A stretch of DNA of 64,000 nt, taken from assembly GCA_033557465.1 (NCBI GenBank), contig CM066031.1:1667184800-1667248799 (forward strand). The letters run 5' to 3'. A program made the translations under genes and the position numbers. Every line of letters starts with the position of its first letter. Position 1 is the stretch's first letter. The stretch is from Ichthyophis bannanicus. Taxonomy: Eukaryota > Chordata > Amphibia > Gymnophiona > Ichthyophiidae. Below the pieces are notes generated by a model, which was not told where the DNA came from, made no database searches, and saw nothing but the letters and a program-made list of their open reading frames with translations. This document shows, one piece after another, positions 1 through 10,699 of the stretch.

Positions 1-330
1 GAGGCCTCATTCAGAGGCTCAAAAGGTCATCTAGTCAACGCTCCCAACACTACATTGAGATCCCACAGAGGAATCAGCATGCGGCGAGGAAGCCGCAACT
101 GTGACACCGCTCTCATAAAGTGCAAGACATCTGGATGAGTCCCTACGGCACGACCTTGAACCTTACCACGATAACAAGCAATAGCCGCCAGCTGCACTCT
201 TAACAAACTGGCCGCCAAACCTTTCTCAAAACCATCCTGAAGAAAACTCAACACCTCCGGAATGGAGACCAAGGAGGGACGTGCCTAGCGTCACACCAGT
301 CTTCAAATATGCGCCAGATGCAAACTTAAG
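1..330 (-). pseudogene. DIRS-A tyrosine recombinase, N-terminal part (cut by window edge)
   Basis: The open stretch 27-272 contains an all-helical segment followed by WDLNVVLGALTR. DIRS-B (WDLNVVLQ) and DIRS-C (WDLNVVLLQLTR) carry the same motif at the junction between the SAM-like core-binding domain and the catalytic domain. The catalytic R/H-x-x-R/Y residues would lie off the left edge. Upstream, toward 700, the frame is broken by stops. Confidence 0.7.
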
Positions 331-399
331 CCAAGGAAGTTGATTGCTTTCTAGCCAATAGCATGCTAGCAATCACTGCCGATGAATAACCTTTCGTCC

Positions 400-2270
400 T
401 CAACCTAGCTCTTTCAATGGCCAAGCCGTAAACGAGAACCGAGCGACCTGCAGCATCCGAAGAGGGCCCTGCAGAAGCAGATCCTCCCGAATTAGCAATT
501 TCCATGGCTGACCGTCGAGCAGCCTGACAAGATCTGCGTACCACGGACGGCGTAGCCAATCCGGCGCTATTAAGATCACGGCTTCGCGATGGACCTTTAT
601 GCATTGAACTACTTGGCCTATGAGCACCCAGGGAGGGAATACATACAGAAGACCCTGGGCTGGCCATTGTTGAATCAAGGCATCGATCCCTTTGGACATC
701 CATTCTCTTCTTCTGCTGAAGAAACGGCTGGCTTTGGCTGTTCAGCAAGTCGCCATGAGATCCATCATAGGTATCCCCCACTTGACTACTAACTGCCTGA
801 ATACCTCTGGATTCAGCTCCCATTCTCTGGGGTCCACCCGAACCCGACTGAGGTAATCCGCCATCACATTGTCCACTCCCGCTATGTGCGCTGCCAACAG
901 CGCTAGAAGCCGAGGCTCCACCCAATAGAAAAGAGCTCCCGCTTCCTTTTCCAGTACAACGCTGCCCGTTCCGCTTTGCCGATTGATATACGCCACCACA
1001 GAAGCATTGTCCGACAGAACTCGAACTGCATGCCCTACCAAAACCGACTCGAACGCTTTCAGAGCCAGAGCCACTGTTCGTAATTCCAGATGATTGATGG
1101 ACCACTGAGATTCCTCCATTCTCCACAGCCCTTGTGCATACAGCCCCTCGCAGTGAGCCCCCCAGCCCGCCAGGCTGGCGTCAATCATCACCGGAACCCA
1201 TTGCAGCTGCTCCAACGGCATTCCCACCGTTAGTTTCTTTCACTGCAGCCACCATCTGAGGGAGGTTCAAACTTGTCCCAGGCAAGGCAAACGCTTGTTC
1301 AACGAATCCTCCTGGTGCGACCAGCGACGGAGCAGAGACCTCTGTAAAGGCCGCATGTTTGTCCGAGCCTGAGGAACCACTTTGAGTGAAGCCACCATGG
1401 TTCCCAGCACTCGAAGATAAAACCAGGCCATTGGTGCCTGCTGCTTCAGAAAACCGTGCACCAAGGATTGCAGTCCTTGAACCCAAGCCTCCGGAAGGAA
1501 TACCGCTCCAACCCTCATGTCGAACTGAACCTCCAGATACTCTAATGCTTGCGACGGAACCAACCAACTCTTGGACGCATTGACTACCCAACCGAGACTC
1601 TGCAAGAACTGCACCACCCTGACCGTTGCTTTTTCGCTCTCGGCTCGGATTTTGCTGGAATCAACCAGTCATTCAGGTAAGGATGAATGAGCACCCCTTC
1701 TCTGCGTAGAAAGGCCACCACCACGACCATCACCTTGGTAAACATTTGTGGCGCCGTTGCAAGCCTGAACGGTAAGGCTTGGAACTGAAAGTGACCCCAT
1801 GGGACCGCAAAGCGCAAGAACCTTTGATGCTCTGGCCTTATCAGAATGTGCAAATAAGCCTCGGTGAGATCAAGAGAAGTCAGGAACTCCCCCTGGAGAA
1901 CCGCCACCATTACCGACCGTATGGTTTCCATGTGGAAATGGGTCACTCAAAGGCATCGGTTGACGCCCTTGAGGTCCAGGATCGGGTGAAATGCCCCATC
2001 CTTCTTTGGTACCAGGAAATAAATTGAGTATCGACCTGACCCGCATTGATCCTGAGGAACCGGAACCACGGCCCCGAGCTGTCTGAGCCATGCCAAAGTT
2101 TCCCGAACCGCTGCCTCCTTGGACTGCCCCCTGCAAGGGGAAAGCAGAAAAGAGTCCCGAACCGGTCGAGCAAACCCGAGAGCATAGCCCTCTCGAATCA
2201 CCTCCAACACTCACTGATCGGATGTTATCTGAACCCAGGCAGGTAAAAATTCCCGTAGCCAACCCCCTAC
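400..2270 (-). pseudogene. DIRS-A pol: reverse transcriptase and RNase H, broken
   Basis: From upstream to downstream on the minus strand: RT palm entry (LVPKKDGAFHPILDL, about 1960), the SLDLTEAYLHI block (1860-1890), the LPF block, then the catalytic motif read as HPYLNDWL near 1675 (Asp to Asn at the first catalytic residue). The RNase H domain at 742-1227 begins with MIDASLAGWGAHCEG and keeps the LSDNASVVAYINRQ block. 400-699 matches the RNase H to recombinase linker. Several frameshifts separate the blocks (at about 1950, 1610 and 1230). The order and the DASxxGWGAH motif are typical of DIRS and rule out LTR or LINE enzymes. Confidence 0.8.
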
Positions 2271-2358
2271 GGGTTGTATTCCCACCTGAGTTTCCCTCGT
2301 TTCATTGTGATTTCCTGAAACCAGCTGACGGAGGACTAGCGAACCCTCTGCCCGCTCC

Positions 2359-3860
2359 TCAAAAGCCTCGGAAACCTTGGGCCCGAAAGGGATACCGCCC
2401 CCTTTGAAACGATCCCAAACGCGAAGCCCGAAAACGCCGAAAATCACAAGCCTGGGCCCTGAACACCGCTCCGGACCTCCCTGTCTTTGGCCTATCCTCA
2501 GGCAACCTACCACCCTTGGACTCTCCCAAGTCCTTGACCAGCTTGTCCAGGTCTTCACCAAACAGCAGCTTTCCCTTAAAAGGAAGCTTACTAAGCCTTG
2601 AATTGGATGAGCTATCTGCCGCCCAATTCCGTAGACAAATATATCTCCGCGCCGCCCCCAACGAAGACATACTATTGGCCAGAGTTCTAATCAGGTCATA
2701 ATGTACGTCCGCCAAGTAGGCAGCCCCTGACTCCAATCTGGACAAGTCCTGAAGCTGGTCCTGCGAGATATCTGTCACCTGTGAGCGCTGCGACCAACGA
2801 AGACAAGCCTTCGCTACTCATGCCCTACAAATCGAGGCTTGCAGTGCAAGGGCATTGGCCTCAAAGGCCTGCCTCACCATCGAATCTACCTTTCTGTCCT
2901 GTCTATCCTTTAAGGCCACGCTACCTTCCACTGGAATGGTAGTCTTCTTCGTGATTGCTGAAACAGCTGCATCTATCCGAGGAGAACGAAACATCTCCCG
3001 TTCCTGGTCCGATAACAGATAGAGCCGAGCCATGGACCTCACACCCCTAAGGGCTGTCTTCGGCATATCCCACTCATCCTGAATCATCTACTTAACCACC
3101 TTATGAACCGGGAAGACCCCCTGGTTCTTCCGTACCACCTGAATGAGCGGATCCTCCACACTATCCTCCTCTACCGACGCGGACACGGACAGGTTAAGTG
3201 CCTGTAATGACTCTGAGATTAGAGCCGTCAGCTTCTCTCTCCTAAATACTTGAATAATCCGGGCCTGGTCTTCAGGCTCTTGGATCTCACCTTCCTCTAG
3301 ATCCACTCCCGGACCTTCCAACTCTCCTTCCAATTCCTCGTCCTCCAAACACTCAGAAGGAAGGGCATTCTCATCCAAGACTCGTGGCCTTTTACTTGGC
3401 CTCACCTCTGTACCTGTGACCATCTGTGTCGCTGTCCTAACCACCCCAGGACCCAGCCCATAGACGTCCTGTACAGCCCCCTGCTTACGAAGGCAAAAAG
3501 TCTGACGCAACAGCAGGACAAACTCCAGAGAAAAATCATCTATCGCTGAGGCAGTCGCCCCCAGAGGGACGCTAACCGCTGGCCGAGATGATGTCGATGT
3601 CTGTGGCGAGAAAAGAGCCTCTCGCCCACCCTCGTCTACTGACATCACCACGGACCCCTGGGGCTTGGAGGAAGGCCCCTCTTTATTCTGGTCTTGCAAC
3701 TCCTGCTCCATATGCACCACTTCAGTCACACAGCTATGATACACGCCGTCGACCAAAACCATCCCCCTGTATTCCGCACACTAAGCACTGTGGTCATGCA
3801 GGCATCAGCCTCCACAATCTGCTTAACCAGATCTGGAGGCTTCGCAACCACTTTGTATGA
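2359..3860 (-). pseudogene. DIRS-A ORF1 (gag-like), with in-frame stops
   Basis: One minus-strand frame runs from 3762 to 2359, about 468 codons, interrupted only by two in-frame stops (3088-3090 and 2818-2820). An acidic region (EDEELEGELEGP, EEGEIQEPED) lies near 3300. Then comes the block EWDMPKTALRGVRSMARLY and the ORF1 signature SAITKKTTIPVEG (about 2930-2970). Upstream, in another frame, 3770-3857 still reads as protein, so a frameshift at the G run near 3765 probably hides the true start. The role is inferred from position, as the structural protein of the element. The same TKKTxIPVEG-type block recurs in the DIRS relic at 8544-8765. Confidence 0.75.
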
Positions 3861-3918
3861 CCCTGCCACAGCACTTGCCTACTTATTCAGAAATCAACTT
3901 ATTCTATATAAACCCCCT

Positions 3919-4209
3919 TTATTTATTTACTTATGTTTTATTTATTTATTTATTTAACAATTCTTTTATACCGCGCTATTACAATCAGTGCGGTGTACAA
4001 TGAACAAGAACATACTACAATGCATACAAGTAACATTGAGTTTTACATTAAACAGGGAACTTCAACAATAGGACAACCGGGGGAACTATGTACAGATTAA
4101 CTTAATGTACTATGTACAGATTAACTTAATGTTATATATACAGTAATATGAAACTCGTTTGGATGTTGTAATGTGGTTCACTAATAGGACTAGAGAGAAG
4201 GTTGACCAG
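3919..4209 (-). other. L2-A 3' UTR with terminal hairpin and AAATA-type tail
   Basis: Read on the minus strand, ACCGC and GCGGT flank a short loop at about 3968-3995, followed by TATA and then AAATAAATA repeats (plus strand TTTA repeats, 3919-3956). In LINEs of this type the 3' hairpin is known to be recognised by the element's RT. An 18-bp direct duplication (ATGTACAGATTAACTTAA, near 4088 and 4111) also lies here. Confidence 0.7.
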
Positions 4210-7200
4210 CTAGCCCTTTTCAGGTTGTATTGCGGAGCTAGTTTTGATAATGTCTAGGTTGACTTCTGGGTAGCATTTTGTAAACAAGTGGTATTTCAAT
4301 GCCTTTCTAAATAGGATTAGGTTTTTGATAGCACGGATTTCGTGAGGTAGCGCATTCCAGTTTAGAGGTGCAAATAAGGAGAAGGCCCTGTTGGAGGTGG
4401 CCTTAGTGCACTTCGTTATTATTTTTGGGACTATTAAGGTGTTCATTGATGTGGTTCTCCTTTTTCTGTTTTCCAGGGTGACATGGATGAGCTTGCTGAT
4501 TGGCGTAGGGGGGCAGTTATTTAGTGCCTTGAAAGTAAGGACTAAGGATTTATACTGGATTCTGGCATGTAATGGCAACCAATGCAGTTCTTTCATGATG
4601 GGTGTTATATGGTCAGATCTTGATGAGCCAGAAAGGACTCTGGCGGCTGTATTCATGGCTAGGCGGAGCGGGTTCAAAGTTGATTGAGGGAGGCCATGAA
4701 GGATGATGTTGGCAAAATCCAGGTGTGGGAGGATTAATGCCTGGAAGGTTGTTCGGAAGTCTGTGGGATCAAGTAGGGAGCGGAGGTGACGTAGCGATTT
4801 GATCTTGTAATATATAGTTTTTGTGATGTTCTTGACATGCGTTGTCATATCCAAGTGCTGATCCAATGTGATGCCGAGGTAACGGATGGTGGCTTTTGAT
4901 TTCAACTCTATGTTGTTGACGAGTAGAGATGGAGGAGGTATGAACTTACGGTTCCTTGTGACAAAAAGAACGTCAGTTTTGTTGTGGTTAATCCGAAGGT
5001 TTTGGGATAGTAACCATTCGGCTGCAGCTTCAAAACAGTTGATTATTGGGGAGAATACTGGGTGTTCAATTGTGAACGGCATATATAGGAGGATGTCGTC
5101 TGCGTATGCGAGACATTGTACATTAAAGGATCTGATCAAGTCACATATCGGCTGCATGTAGATATTAAACATTAGTGCCGATAGGGACGATCCTTGGGGT
5201 ACTCCCTGTGATTGCAGGAATGGTTCTGAGGATTCGTGGCCTGTTTTTACTTGTTGCCACCTGTTAGATAAGTAGGATTTACACCACTCGAGTGCTGTGC
5301 TTTGAATCCCCTTATCTTTCAAGCGTTGTAGGAGTATGTCATGACTCACAGAGTCGAAAGCGGCGGAGATGTCCAGGAAAATGAGGACGAAACCCTGTTG
5401 TATGTTATTTATTCCTGATACCAGAACATTGAACAGGGTTGTAAGGACTGTGTCGACTCCATGCGCTTCCCTAAAGCCATGCTGAGATGGATCTAGTGGT
5501 GCTTCAGTGTCAATATGATGTTGGATTTGTTGTTGGGCAGCCTTCTCAATGATTTTTGCAAGCTGTGGGATGCTCGAAATAGGCCTGAAGGAATCAACTT
5601 TGGATGGGTCCAGTTTATTATTTTTCAGTAGGGGCTTGATGGAAGTGCGTTTTAGATTCTGCGGGAAGGAACCTGTTGAGAAGGACTGGTTCAGTATTTT
5701 GCTCAATATTTGACTGAGGTCATGTCGCATGTCCTTGATCCAGCTGGCTGGACATGGGTCGTTAGGAGCTGTACTGGGATTGATTGAGGCAATAATGTTC
5801 ACAACCTCGCTATTTGATACAGTGGAGAAGTTGTGTAGTGGCATTGCCTGGGATGCCTTGGGTGAAGTGGTGGCGTTATTGACATTTGTGTCTGTGTTGG
5901 TTTTAATCATCTTTGATTGCAGGTAGTTTGCGTAGTCCTGCGGCTGAGGCATAGGGGGTTGTGCTGAGACCGGTTCACCTGTTATGGACTTTACTATGCT
6001 GAACAATGCATGTGGTTTGTTGAAGGAGCGTTTTATTAAGTCTGTGTGGTAAGTTTTCCTGCTCTGTGCTATCTTTGCTCGGTGGGTAGTTAGGTATGAG
6101 CTATATGATACCAGCGCCTCAGGAGAATGAGTTCGTCGCCACTTTCGCTCAAGTTTGCGTAGATGGTGGAGGGATGTGCGAAGGTCTGTGGAGAACCATG
6201 GAGTATGTTCACGTTTTCGAATTCTCTTTTCGGTGAGTGATGGGCAGGAGGCAGCTCTCAGGTTTTCATCCCATTTAGATACGAGATCATCTAAGTCCAT
6301 GGTAGTGTTGGCCATGAGAGGTCTGAGATTCTCTAGGACTACGCTCTGGTTGAGTGGTCTAAAGCGGGTTGTGTGGGATCCAGATGTGTTAGAAGACTTT
6401 CTGGTTTTGTGGGATGTATTAATGGGTATATTGAAACTGAGAAGACTGTGGTCTGACCAGGGTACTGGTATTACAGATAGTGCAAGAGTTAGGGGTGTTA
6501 TGGCGTTGGAGAGAGGTGCGAAAATGAGATCTAGTTTGCCACCTTTAGTGTGGGTGGGGGAATCGACAAACTGTTTGTAACCTAGATCCTCCAGGGCGTC
6601 AAGGAATGCTGCTGAATGACTGTCTTGAAGAGATGGGAGATTGAAATCACCGATTAGCCAACTTGGTGAGCGTGAGGTGGATGTAGTACATGCCTGCTCA
6701 ATTATAGTTGGAAGATCATCTGGAGAGTGGGAGGGTGCCCGATAGAAAAGGTTGATTGTGCAGAGCTCATTAGCTATAGTGAGGGAGTCAAGATGAGTTG
6801 AGCTAGAGGAGTTGGACATCTTGAAGTGTAGATCAGCTTTGGCTAGGATGAGGGTTCCGCCTCCTTTCTGACTGGGTCTGTGGGATGCGTATATCACAAA
6901 TCCTGGTGGTAGCATCTGATTTAGTAGTACGTTGTCACAGTCGGATAGCCATGTCTCAGTGATCATCAAGATGTCGAGATTATATTGGGGTATCAGGTCA
7001 ATGGCTGCGGGCCATTTAGATCGTACTGATCTGGCATTTATCAGCGCACATTTCAGTAGGCGTTGGTGATGACACTTCTCTTCTTGTATCCCTTTGATGG
7101 TTTGGAGAGGAATGTTGAGTAGATGGGAGTGAGATGTAAAGTTATTTTTTGCCGTAGTGTGGTGGGGGAATTCGGACCATCTCCTTCCTTGTGTGCGTAG

Positions 7201-7296
7201 GATTGGTATATGATATGTATCATGGTTGAATGCATTTGATGTATACGGGAGACCAAGGGTAAGGAAGGTTATGAATAAGAGCAGGAATTTGTACAT
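4210..7296 (-). CDS. L2-A endonuclease/reverse transcriptase, 1028 aa, intact
   Basis: Drives target-primed reverse transcription: it nicks genomic DNA and copies its own RNA there. Starts at ATG 7296-7294. Residues 1-22 look like a secretory signal (MYK, a hydrophobic run FLLLFITFLTLGL, then PYTSNA), which is unexpected for a LINE. After a linker, an APE-type endonuclease occupies about 82-305: INARSVRSK, ITETWL, GDFNLPS and SDHSLLSF. The RT spans about 490-770 with SFRPISSIPQLAK, FLDISAAFDSVSH, QGVPQGSSLSALMF and the catalytic YADD at residues 731-734. The C-terminal region (LHWLPLHARIQYK, WNALPHEIR) is typical of L2/CR1-group ORF2 proteins. All catalytic motifs are present and no stop interrupts the ORF. 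Confidence 0.9.
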   Translation of the reverse strand: MYKFLLLFITFLTLGLPYTSNAFNHDTYHIPILRTQGRRWSEFPHHTTAKNNFTSHSHLLNIPLQTIKGIQEEKCHHQRLLKCALINARSVRSKWPAAIDLIPQYNLDILMITETWLSDCDNVLLNQMLPPGFVIYASHRPSQKGGGTLILAKADLHFKMSNSSSSTHLDSLTIANELCTINLFYRAPSHSPDDLPTIIEQACTTSTSRSPSWLIGDFNLPSLQDSHSAAFLDALEDLGYKQFVDSPTHTKGGKLDLIFAPLSNAITPLTLALSVIPVPWSDHSLLSFNIPINTSHKTRKSSNTSGSHTTRFRPLNQSVVLENLRPLMANTTMDLDDLVSKWDENLRAASCPSLTEKRIRKREHTPWFSTDLRTSLHHLRKLERKWRRTHSPEALVSYSSYLTTHRAKIAQSRKTYHTDLIKRSFNKPHALFSIVKSITGEPVSAQPPMPQPQDYANYLQSKMIKTNTDTNVNNATTSPKASQAMPLHNFSTVSNSEVVNIIASINPSTAPNDPCPASWIKDMRHDLSQILSKILNQSFSTGSFPQNLKRTSIKPLLKNNKLDPSKVDSFRPISSIPQLAKIIEKAAQQQIQHHIDTEAPLDPSQHGFREAHGVDTVLTTLFNVLVSGINNIQQGFVLIFLDISAAFDSVSHDILLQRLKDKGIQSTALEWCKSYLSNRWQQVKTGHESSEPFLQSQGVPQGSSLSALMFNIYMQPICDLIRSFNVQCLAYADDILLYMPFTIEHPVFSPIINCFEAAAEWLLSQNLRINHNKTDVLFVTRNRKFIPPPSLLVNNIELKSKATIRYLGITLDQHLDMTTHVKNITKTIYYKIKSLRHLRSLLDPTDFRTTFQALILPHLDFANIILHGLPQSTLNPLRLAMNTAARVLSGSSRSDHITPIMKELHWLPLHARIQYKSLVLTFKALNNCPPTPISKLIHVTLENRKRRTTSMNTLIVPKIITKCTKATSNRAFSLFAPLNWNALPHEIRAIKNLILFRKALKYHLFTKCYPEVNLDIIKTSSAIQPEKG

Positions 7297-7541
7297 TCTC
7301 TTGGGTGCTAGTAGTGCAGTGCAGTGTGATTCAGTGTTCGCAATACAGGAGGGATTAATTGCAATAGTACTGTGAATGCAGGTGGTAATAGCAATAGTGG
7401 TGATAGTACATAAGGATTCTAATTACTATTAGATAATTGCATAAAAAGCAGTACAGAGTATGCAGAGCACTATCAATGGAGAGAATGGTATAGGAGTATT
7501 GTTGCTAGTAGGGCTTAAACAACAAAAACATCTACATACTA
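7297..7541 (-). promoter_or_regulatory. Likely L2-A 5' leader
   Basis: About 245 AT-rich bases upstream of the ORF, ending at the candidate CCCCT target duplication. An internal promoter would be expected here in a full-length LINE, but no specific promoter motif is visible. Confidence 0.4.
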
Positions 7542-7546
7542 CCCCT

Positions 7547-8450
7547 AAAAGCTCAGGTGACTGCTGGTTAATGGTCAGGGCAAAGGCTTCTATCTCAAAA
7601 AGACACAGTTATCAGTGAGGACTTGCCTTTTTGGTATCGGCGGCTGGCTCTGGTCCGGGTGAAAGTTGTGGCTTTGTTTGTGGCTTGCTGGAGTGCCACC
7701 GTCTACCGCCCCGTTCCACGCCTAAGGGCCACGCCAAAGGGCCCTCTGGCGAGGCCCTCAGGCGCGGGCCCGCCAGGCGCGGGCGCGCCGGATGGCGCGA
7801 AGAATTTAAGCGTTCCGTTGCACAGCCCCGACTCAAAAAACCTTACCTGGCTTAGAGCCAGCCCAAAAATAATATTTTCATCACAGACTAATGTTCCAGA
7901 CATTCCAGGACTCTCTGACAATAAAATAAAAGCCTTGCAAATACCACGGGAAAAAACGGCAGAGCTGAAAACATGGCGCTCCAAAATTGAGCAGTCAGCT
8001 CCACACGAGGAGCAAAGCCTCAGCCCCAATAAATCATCCGGAGGCACTCACCTTGCTGTTCCCCACCACACGGAGCAAAATGGAGGTAAAACTACCTGGA
8101 TTCCTGCCAGTAGTCTTCTTGCAATTGTGCCTGCAAGCCCTGAGGCAGAGGAAATGCTGCCGAAGCCTGGCTGCACTCTCCAATGCTGCAGCTCCCATCG
8201 GAAGGCAGAGCAGAGGATAAACAGTAGCTCCCCACCATCCCAACCAGGTAGGGAGAGCAACAGGACACCAGATTTAAAGAATAATAGAGGGAAGGTGAAG
8301 CAGGAATCCTCTCCACTGCCCCCTTCCCTGCCCTGATTGGCTCTGTTGGCTTTCTTTCTTTTCTTTTTTTTACTACACCTCAAAGCAAAATAAATTAAAG
8401 GTACAGTGTACCCAAAAATAAAATATTCCTCAAAAAGCTAGAAAACCTAC
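7547..8450. other. Unassigned stretch with a GC-rich core
   Basis: A CpG-rich core at 7690-7800 (runs such as GGCGCGGGCGCGCC) is flanked by ordinary sequence. Overlapping open frames exist on both strands (longest 7623-8336 plus, 237 codons), but none shows a recognisable domain and codon use is not distinctive. It may be leader sequence of DIRS-A, since it lies just across the L2-A insertion, or part of an unrecognised repeat. No gene is called. Confidence 0.3.
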
Positions 8451-8833
8451 TCCACTTATGTGCTCCTCATGATGAGCCTAAACCCTAGGCTCACAACCTC
8501 CTGCTGCATGGGGACTGGACACACTGGAAACTGGTGGGAGGTGTCACTGGTATATCTGCCAGAGTTTTGACATGCCCAGTCTCCAGGCTGCAGGAAGAGT
8601 TGCACTACCCAGCGGTGCGGGACTGAACTGGAGGGATGAAAAGGAACTGCCTTCAACCTTGTGAACCTGCTGATATCTGAGGGTGGCTCTGCCTTCAACT
8701 GCTATGGTTTTGTGCCTGGTGATCATGGCCACATATGCATCAACTTTAAGAAAAAATGTAGCCACTTATTCAGATCCTCCTGAAGAAGATCATAAGCTTG
8801 TTCAGAACATGGATGACCTTCAAGGGGGAACCT
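8451..8833 (-). pseudogene. DIRS ORF1 relic (left half of the L1-A target)
   Basis: On the minus strand 8640-8765 reads KVDAYVAMITRHKTIAVEG and onward, aligning with the DIRS-A ORF1 block around SAITKKTTIPVEGSVALKD. A stop lies directly upstream and neighbouring similarity falls in other frames, so this is an old, frameshifted relic. L1-A inserted into it at 8848; the other half continues at 20713. Confidence 0.6.
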
Positions 8834-8847
8834 AGCACCATACTTTT
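8834..8847. repeat. Left target-site duplication of L1-A
   Basis: AGCACCATACTTTT, identical to 20699-20712. It marks the 3' end of the minus-strand L1, where the poly(A)-like tail (TTTTT on the plus strand) begins. Confidence 0.85.
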
Positions 8848-9514
8848 TTTCCATTTTAAATATTTTATTTTGAATAACTCATGGAAATACAACATACTTT
8901 GCACACAACCTTATGCTATCTCCTCCAAAATCTCACATATCATACATTTAAGTTTCCCTTATACTGCAGTTTACAGTATACTTGCTTCTCTTTTTATTTT
9001 GCTTATGTAACCTTCCACCATCTTCCATTGCCCATCTTACGAGTACCCATATTCCTACTGAACCCTCCCCAAATATCCCCCCCTGACTATACTACCCACC
9101 CCCCTTCTTCCCCCCCTCCCCTTGGCCGACTTTCACTTATACAGATCTCACTCCTTCCGGTTCGCTCCCCGCTGAATCAGTACTCATGCCACACATCCAG
9201 ACTAAGTGCCCTACCCTACATCCAGCTGTACACCCTCCTTCCTCTCCCGCTCCTCCTCCCTCCAAGCCTCCAACCACCTCCTCATCCCCTTCCATTGTTC
9301 CGACTCCTTGCCCCATTCCCACAGTGCTGCTCTGCCAAATTATGCATCAAGCTCACTTCTGCCACTCTTCTAACGAAGCCTGCCAGCTGTGGCATGCTTT
9401 GCCCCCCACCCCCCAATGTAGGGCTATCTCGCATCGAGCTGCCACTATACAGTGATGCAATACCCGCACTTCCCGTCTAGGGATATTCTCCTCTATGTGG
9501 TGCAGCAAGCATGT
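8848..9514 (-). other. L1-A 3' UTR
   Basis: Downstream of the ORF2 stop and ending in an A-rich tail at 8848-8880 (minus-strand AAAATAAAATATTT and a short A run). Strongly strand-biased composition: on the plus strand 9010-9440 is C/T-rich with many CCCC runs, so the LINE RNA would be G/A-rich here. G-rich 3' UTRs are common in L1 elements. Confidence 0.7.
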
Positions 9515-10699
9515 CTATGGTCGTTGTTGCAATCGATAGCCAGTCATGCCATGGATCACATCAAGAATCTGCACCCAATAGTCCTGTATCCGAGCACACT
9601 TCCACCACATATGCATCCAGTCCCCCCTCTCAGGACAGCTCCGCCAGCAAAGGTCATCCTGTCCCTTTCCAGCCCTTTTGCTACGTACTGGTGTCCAGTA
9701 CCATCTAAACAATACCTTATAGGCATTTTCTTTTATTTGCGTAGCAATTGATACATGTGCTATGGTTTGGATTACTTTGTTCCATACCTCTTCATTCCAA
9801 CTCGCCCCCAGATCCTCCTCCCATTTCAGCATATAGCTCAACTTATCCTCCCCAGCTTCCATCATGCCTTTGTAAATTCTGGACAAGACCCCCTTTTGAC
9901 CCATAGAGCCTGAGCATAGAGCCTCAAACCAGCCTCTGTTTTCACGTAAATCTCTCCACACCTTCGGTTGTCGTATACAGTGACAAAGTTGCAAATATGC
10001 ATAGTAATCACTCCCCTTCAACCGATAGAGATCCTTAATACCATCGAATTCGTAGATCCCCTGAGGGTTTAGGAGCTGGTGTATGTGTGTTAGCCCTCTG
10101 CTAGCCCATCTACGGGGGATGCGCTCTTCTGGCCCCTGTCCCTTCTCAAAACATGCCTCGATTGTCATGCCCGGTATATAGCCTTTATCCTGAACTAGCT
10201 GCCTCTTGTAATGTTTCCAGATTTTCAAACTATGCACTATCAGGGGGTTGAGGAGACATGTATGGGGACCTTTACTCCCCCTCCATATCACGCGTTCCAA
10301 GCCCACAACCCCTACCAACTTGTGCTCCATTTGGACCCACTGTTTCCGTGTTCCACTTTGCCACTCATAAATAGTTTTCAATTGCGCAGCCTCATAATAT
10401 TTGCGCAAATTGGGCACTCCTAGCCCCCCTCCCCCTTTGTTCTCTGCAAGACCCGCATTGCTACTCTAGGGTGCCTCTGTACCCATATAAATCTGTTTAC
10501 CAGCCATTATATCCTATGTAGTCTATTCTGCGGTACCCCTATTGGGAGCGTCTGAAACAAGAACAGCAATCTGGGCACGAGCATCATCTTTACAGTCGCT
10601 ATTCTCCCAAACCATGTGTGACAACCCCTCCCCCACCCCTCCAACCAGCTCTCAATCTACCCAAATACCTTCACATAATTTAATTGATATAGCGCTGCC
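9515..10699 (-). pseudogene. L1-A ORF2, C-terminal segment
   Basis: Begins just past the CR1-A insertion (TAALYQLNYVKVF) and continues with the post-RT region. An in-frame stop follows KVF and another lies near 10505. The last 300 codons (10417-9515) are open and include GVPNLRKYYEAAQL and a terminal Cys/His cluster (CWRSCPERGDWMHMWWKC) of the kind found at the C terminus of L1 ORF2 proteins. Joined across CR1-A, the frame matches the segment starting at 14085. Confidence 0.8.

Larger units (their letters stand above)
1..3918 (-). mobile_element. DIRS-A: decayed DIRS retrotransposon, truncated by window edge and L2-A
   Basis: Read on the minus strand, the order is ORF1 (gag-like), reverse transcriptase, RNase H, then the start of a tyrosine recombinase, the order expected of DIRS elements, which integrate by recombinase rather than by an integrase. 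The recombinase runs off the left edge. The 5' side is cut by the L2-A tail at 3919. Stops and frameshifts break every ORF, so this copy is dead. The RT active-site motif reads YLND instead of YLDD. Its protein sequence differs clearly from DIRS-B and DIRS-C, so it belongs to a different subfamily. Confidence 0.85.
3919..7541 (-). mobile_element. L2-A: L2-like LINE with an intact ORF
   Basis: On the minus strand this holds a 5' leader of about 245 bp, one open 1028-codon ORF, and a 3' UTR of about 290 bp ending in a hairpin (ACCGC / GCGGT) and an AAATAAATA-type tandem tail. CCCCT occurs at both edges (3914-3918 and 7542-7546) and is a plausible 5-bp target duplication; the same length is seen for L2-B and L2-D, but five bases alone are weak evidence. 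The open ORF suggests recent insertion. Placement in the L2 group rests on the RT/EN sequence and tail type; a related clade of the CR1/Jockey group is possible. Confidence 0.85.

Noticed and set aside
326..1126. 266-codon plus- or minus-strand frame rich in Ser/Gly over DIRS-A RNase H
   Set aside because: Out-of-frame shadow of the RNase H/linker region, low complexity.
7623..8336. 237-codon plus-strand ORF in the GC-rich stretch
   Set aside because: No ATG at its start, no recognisable domain, overlapping frames open on both strands, as expected from GC-rich noncoding sequence.
9010..9480. Proline-rich plus-strand ORFs
   Set aside because: Antisense to the G/A-rich 3' UTR of L1-A; the composition alone keeps the frames open.
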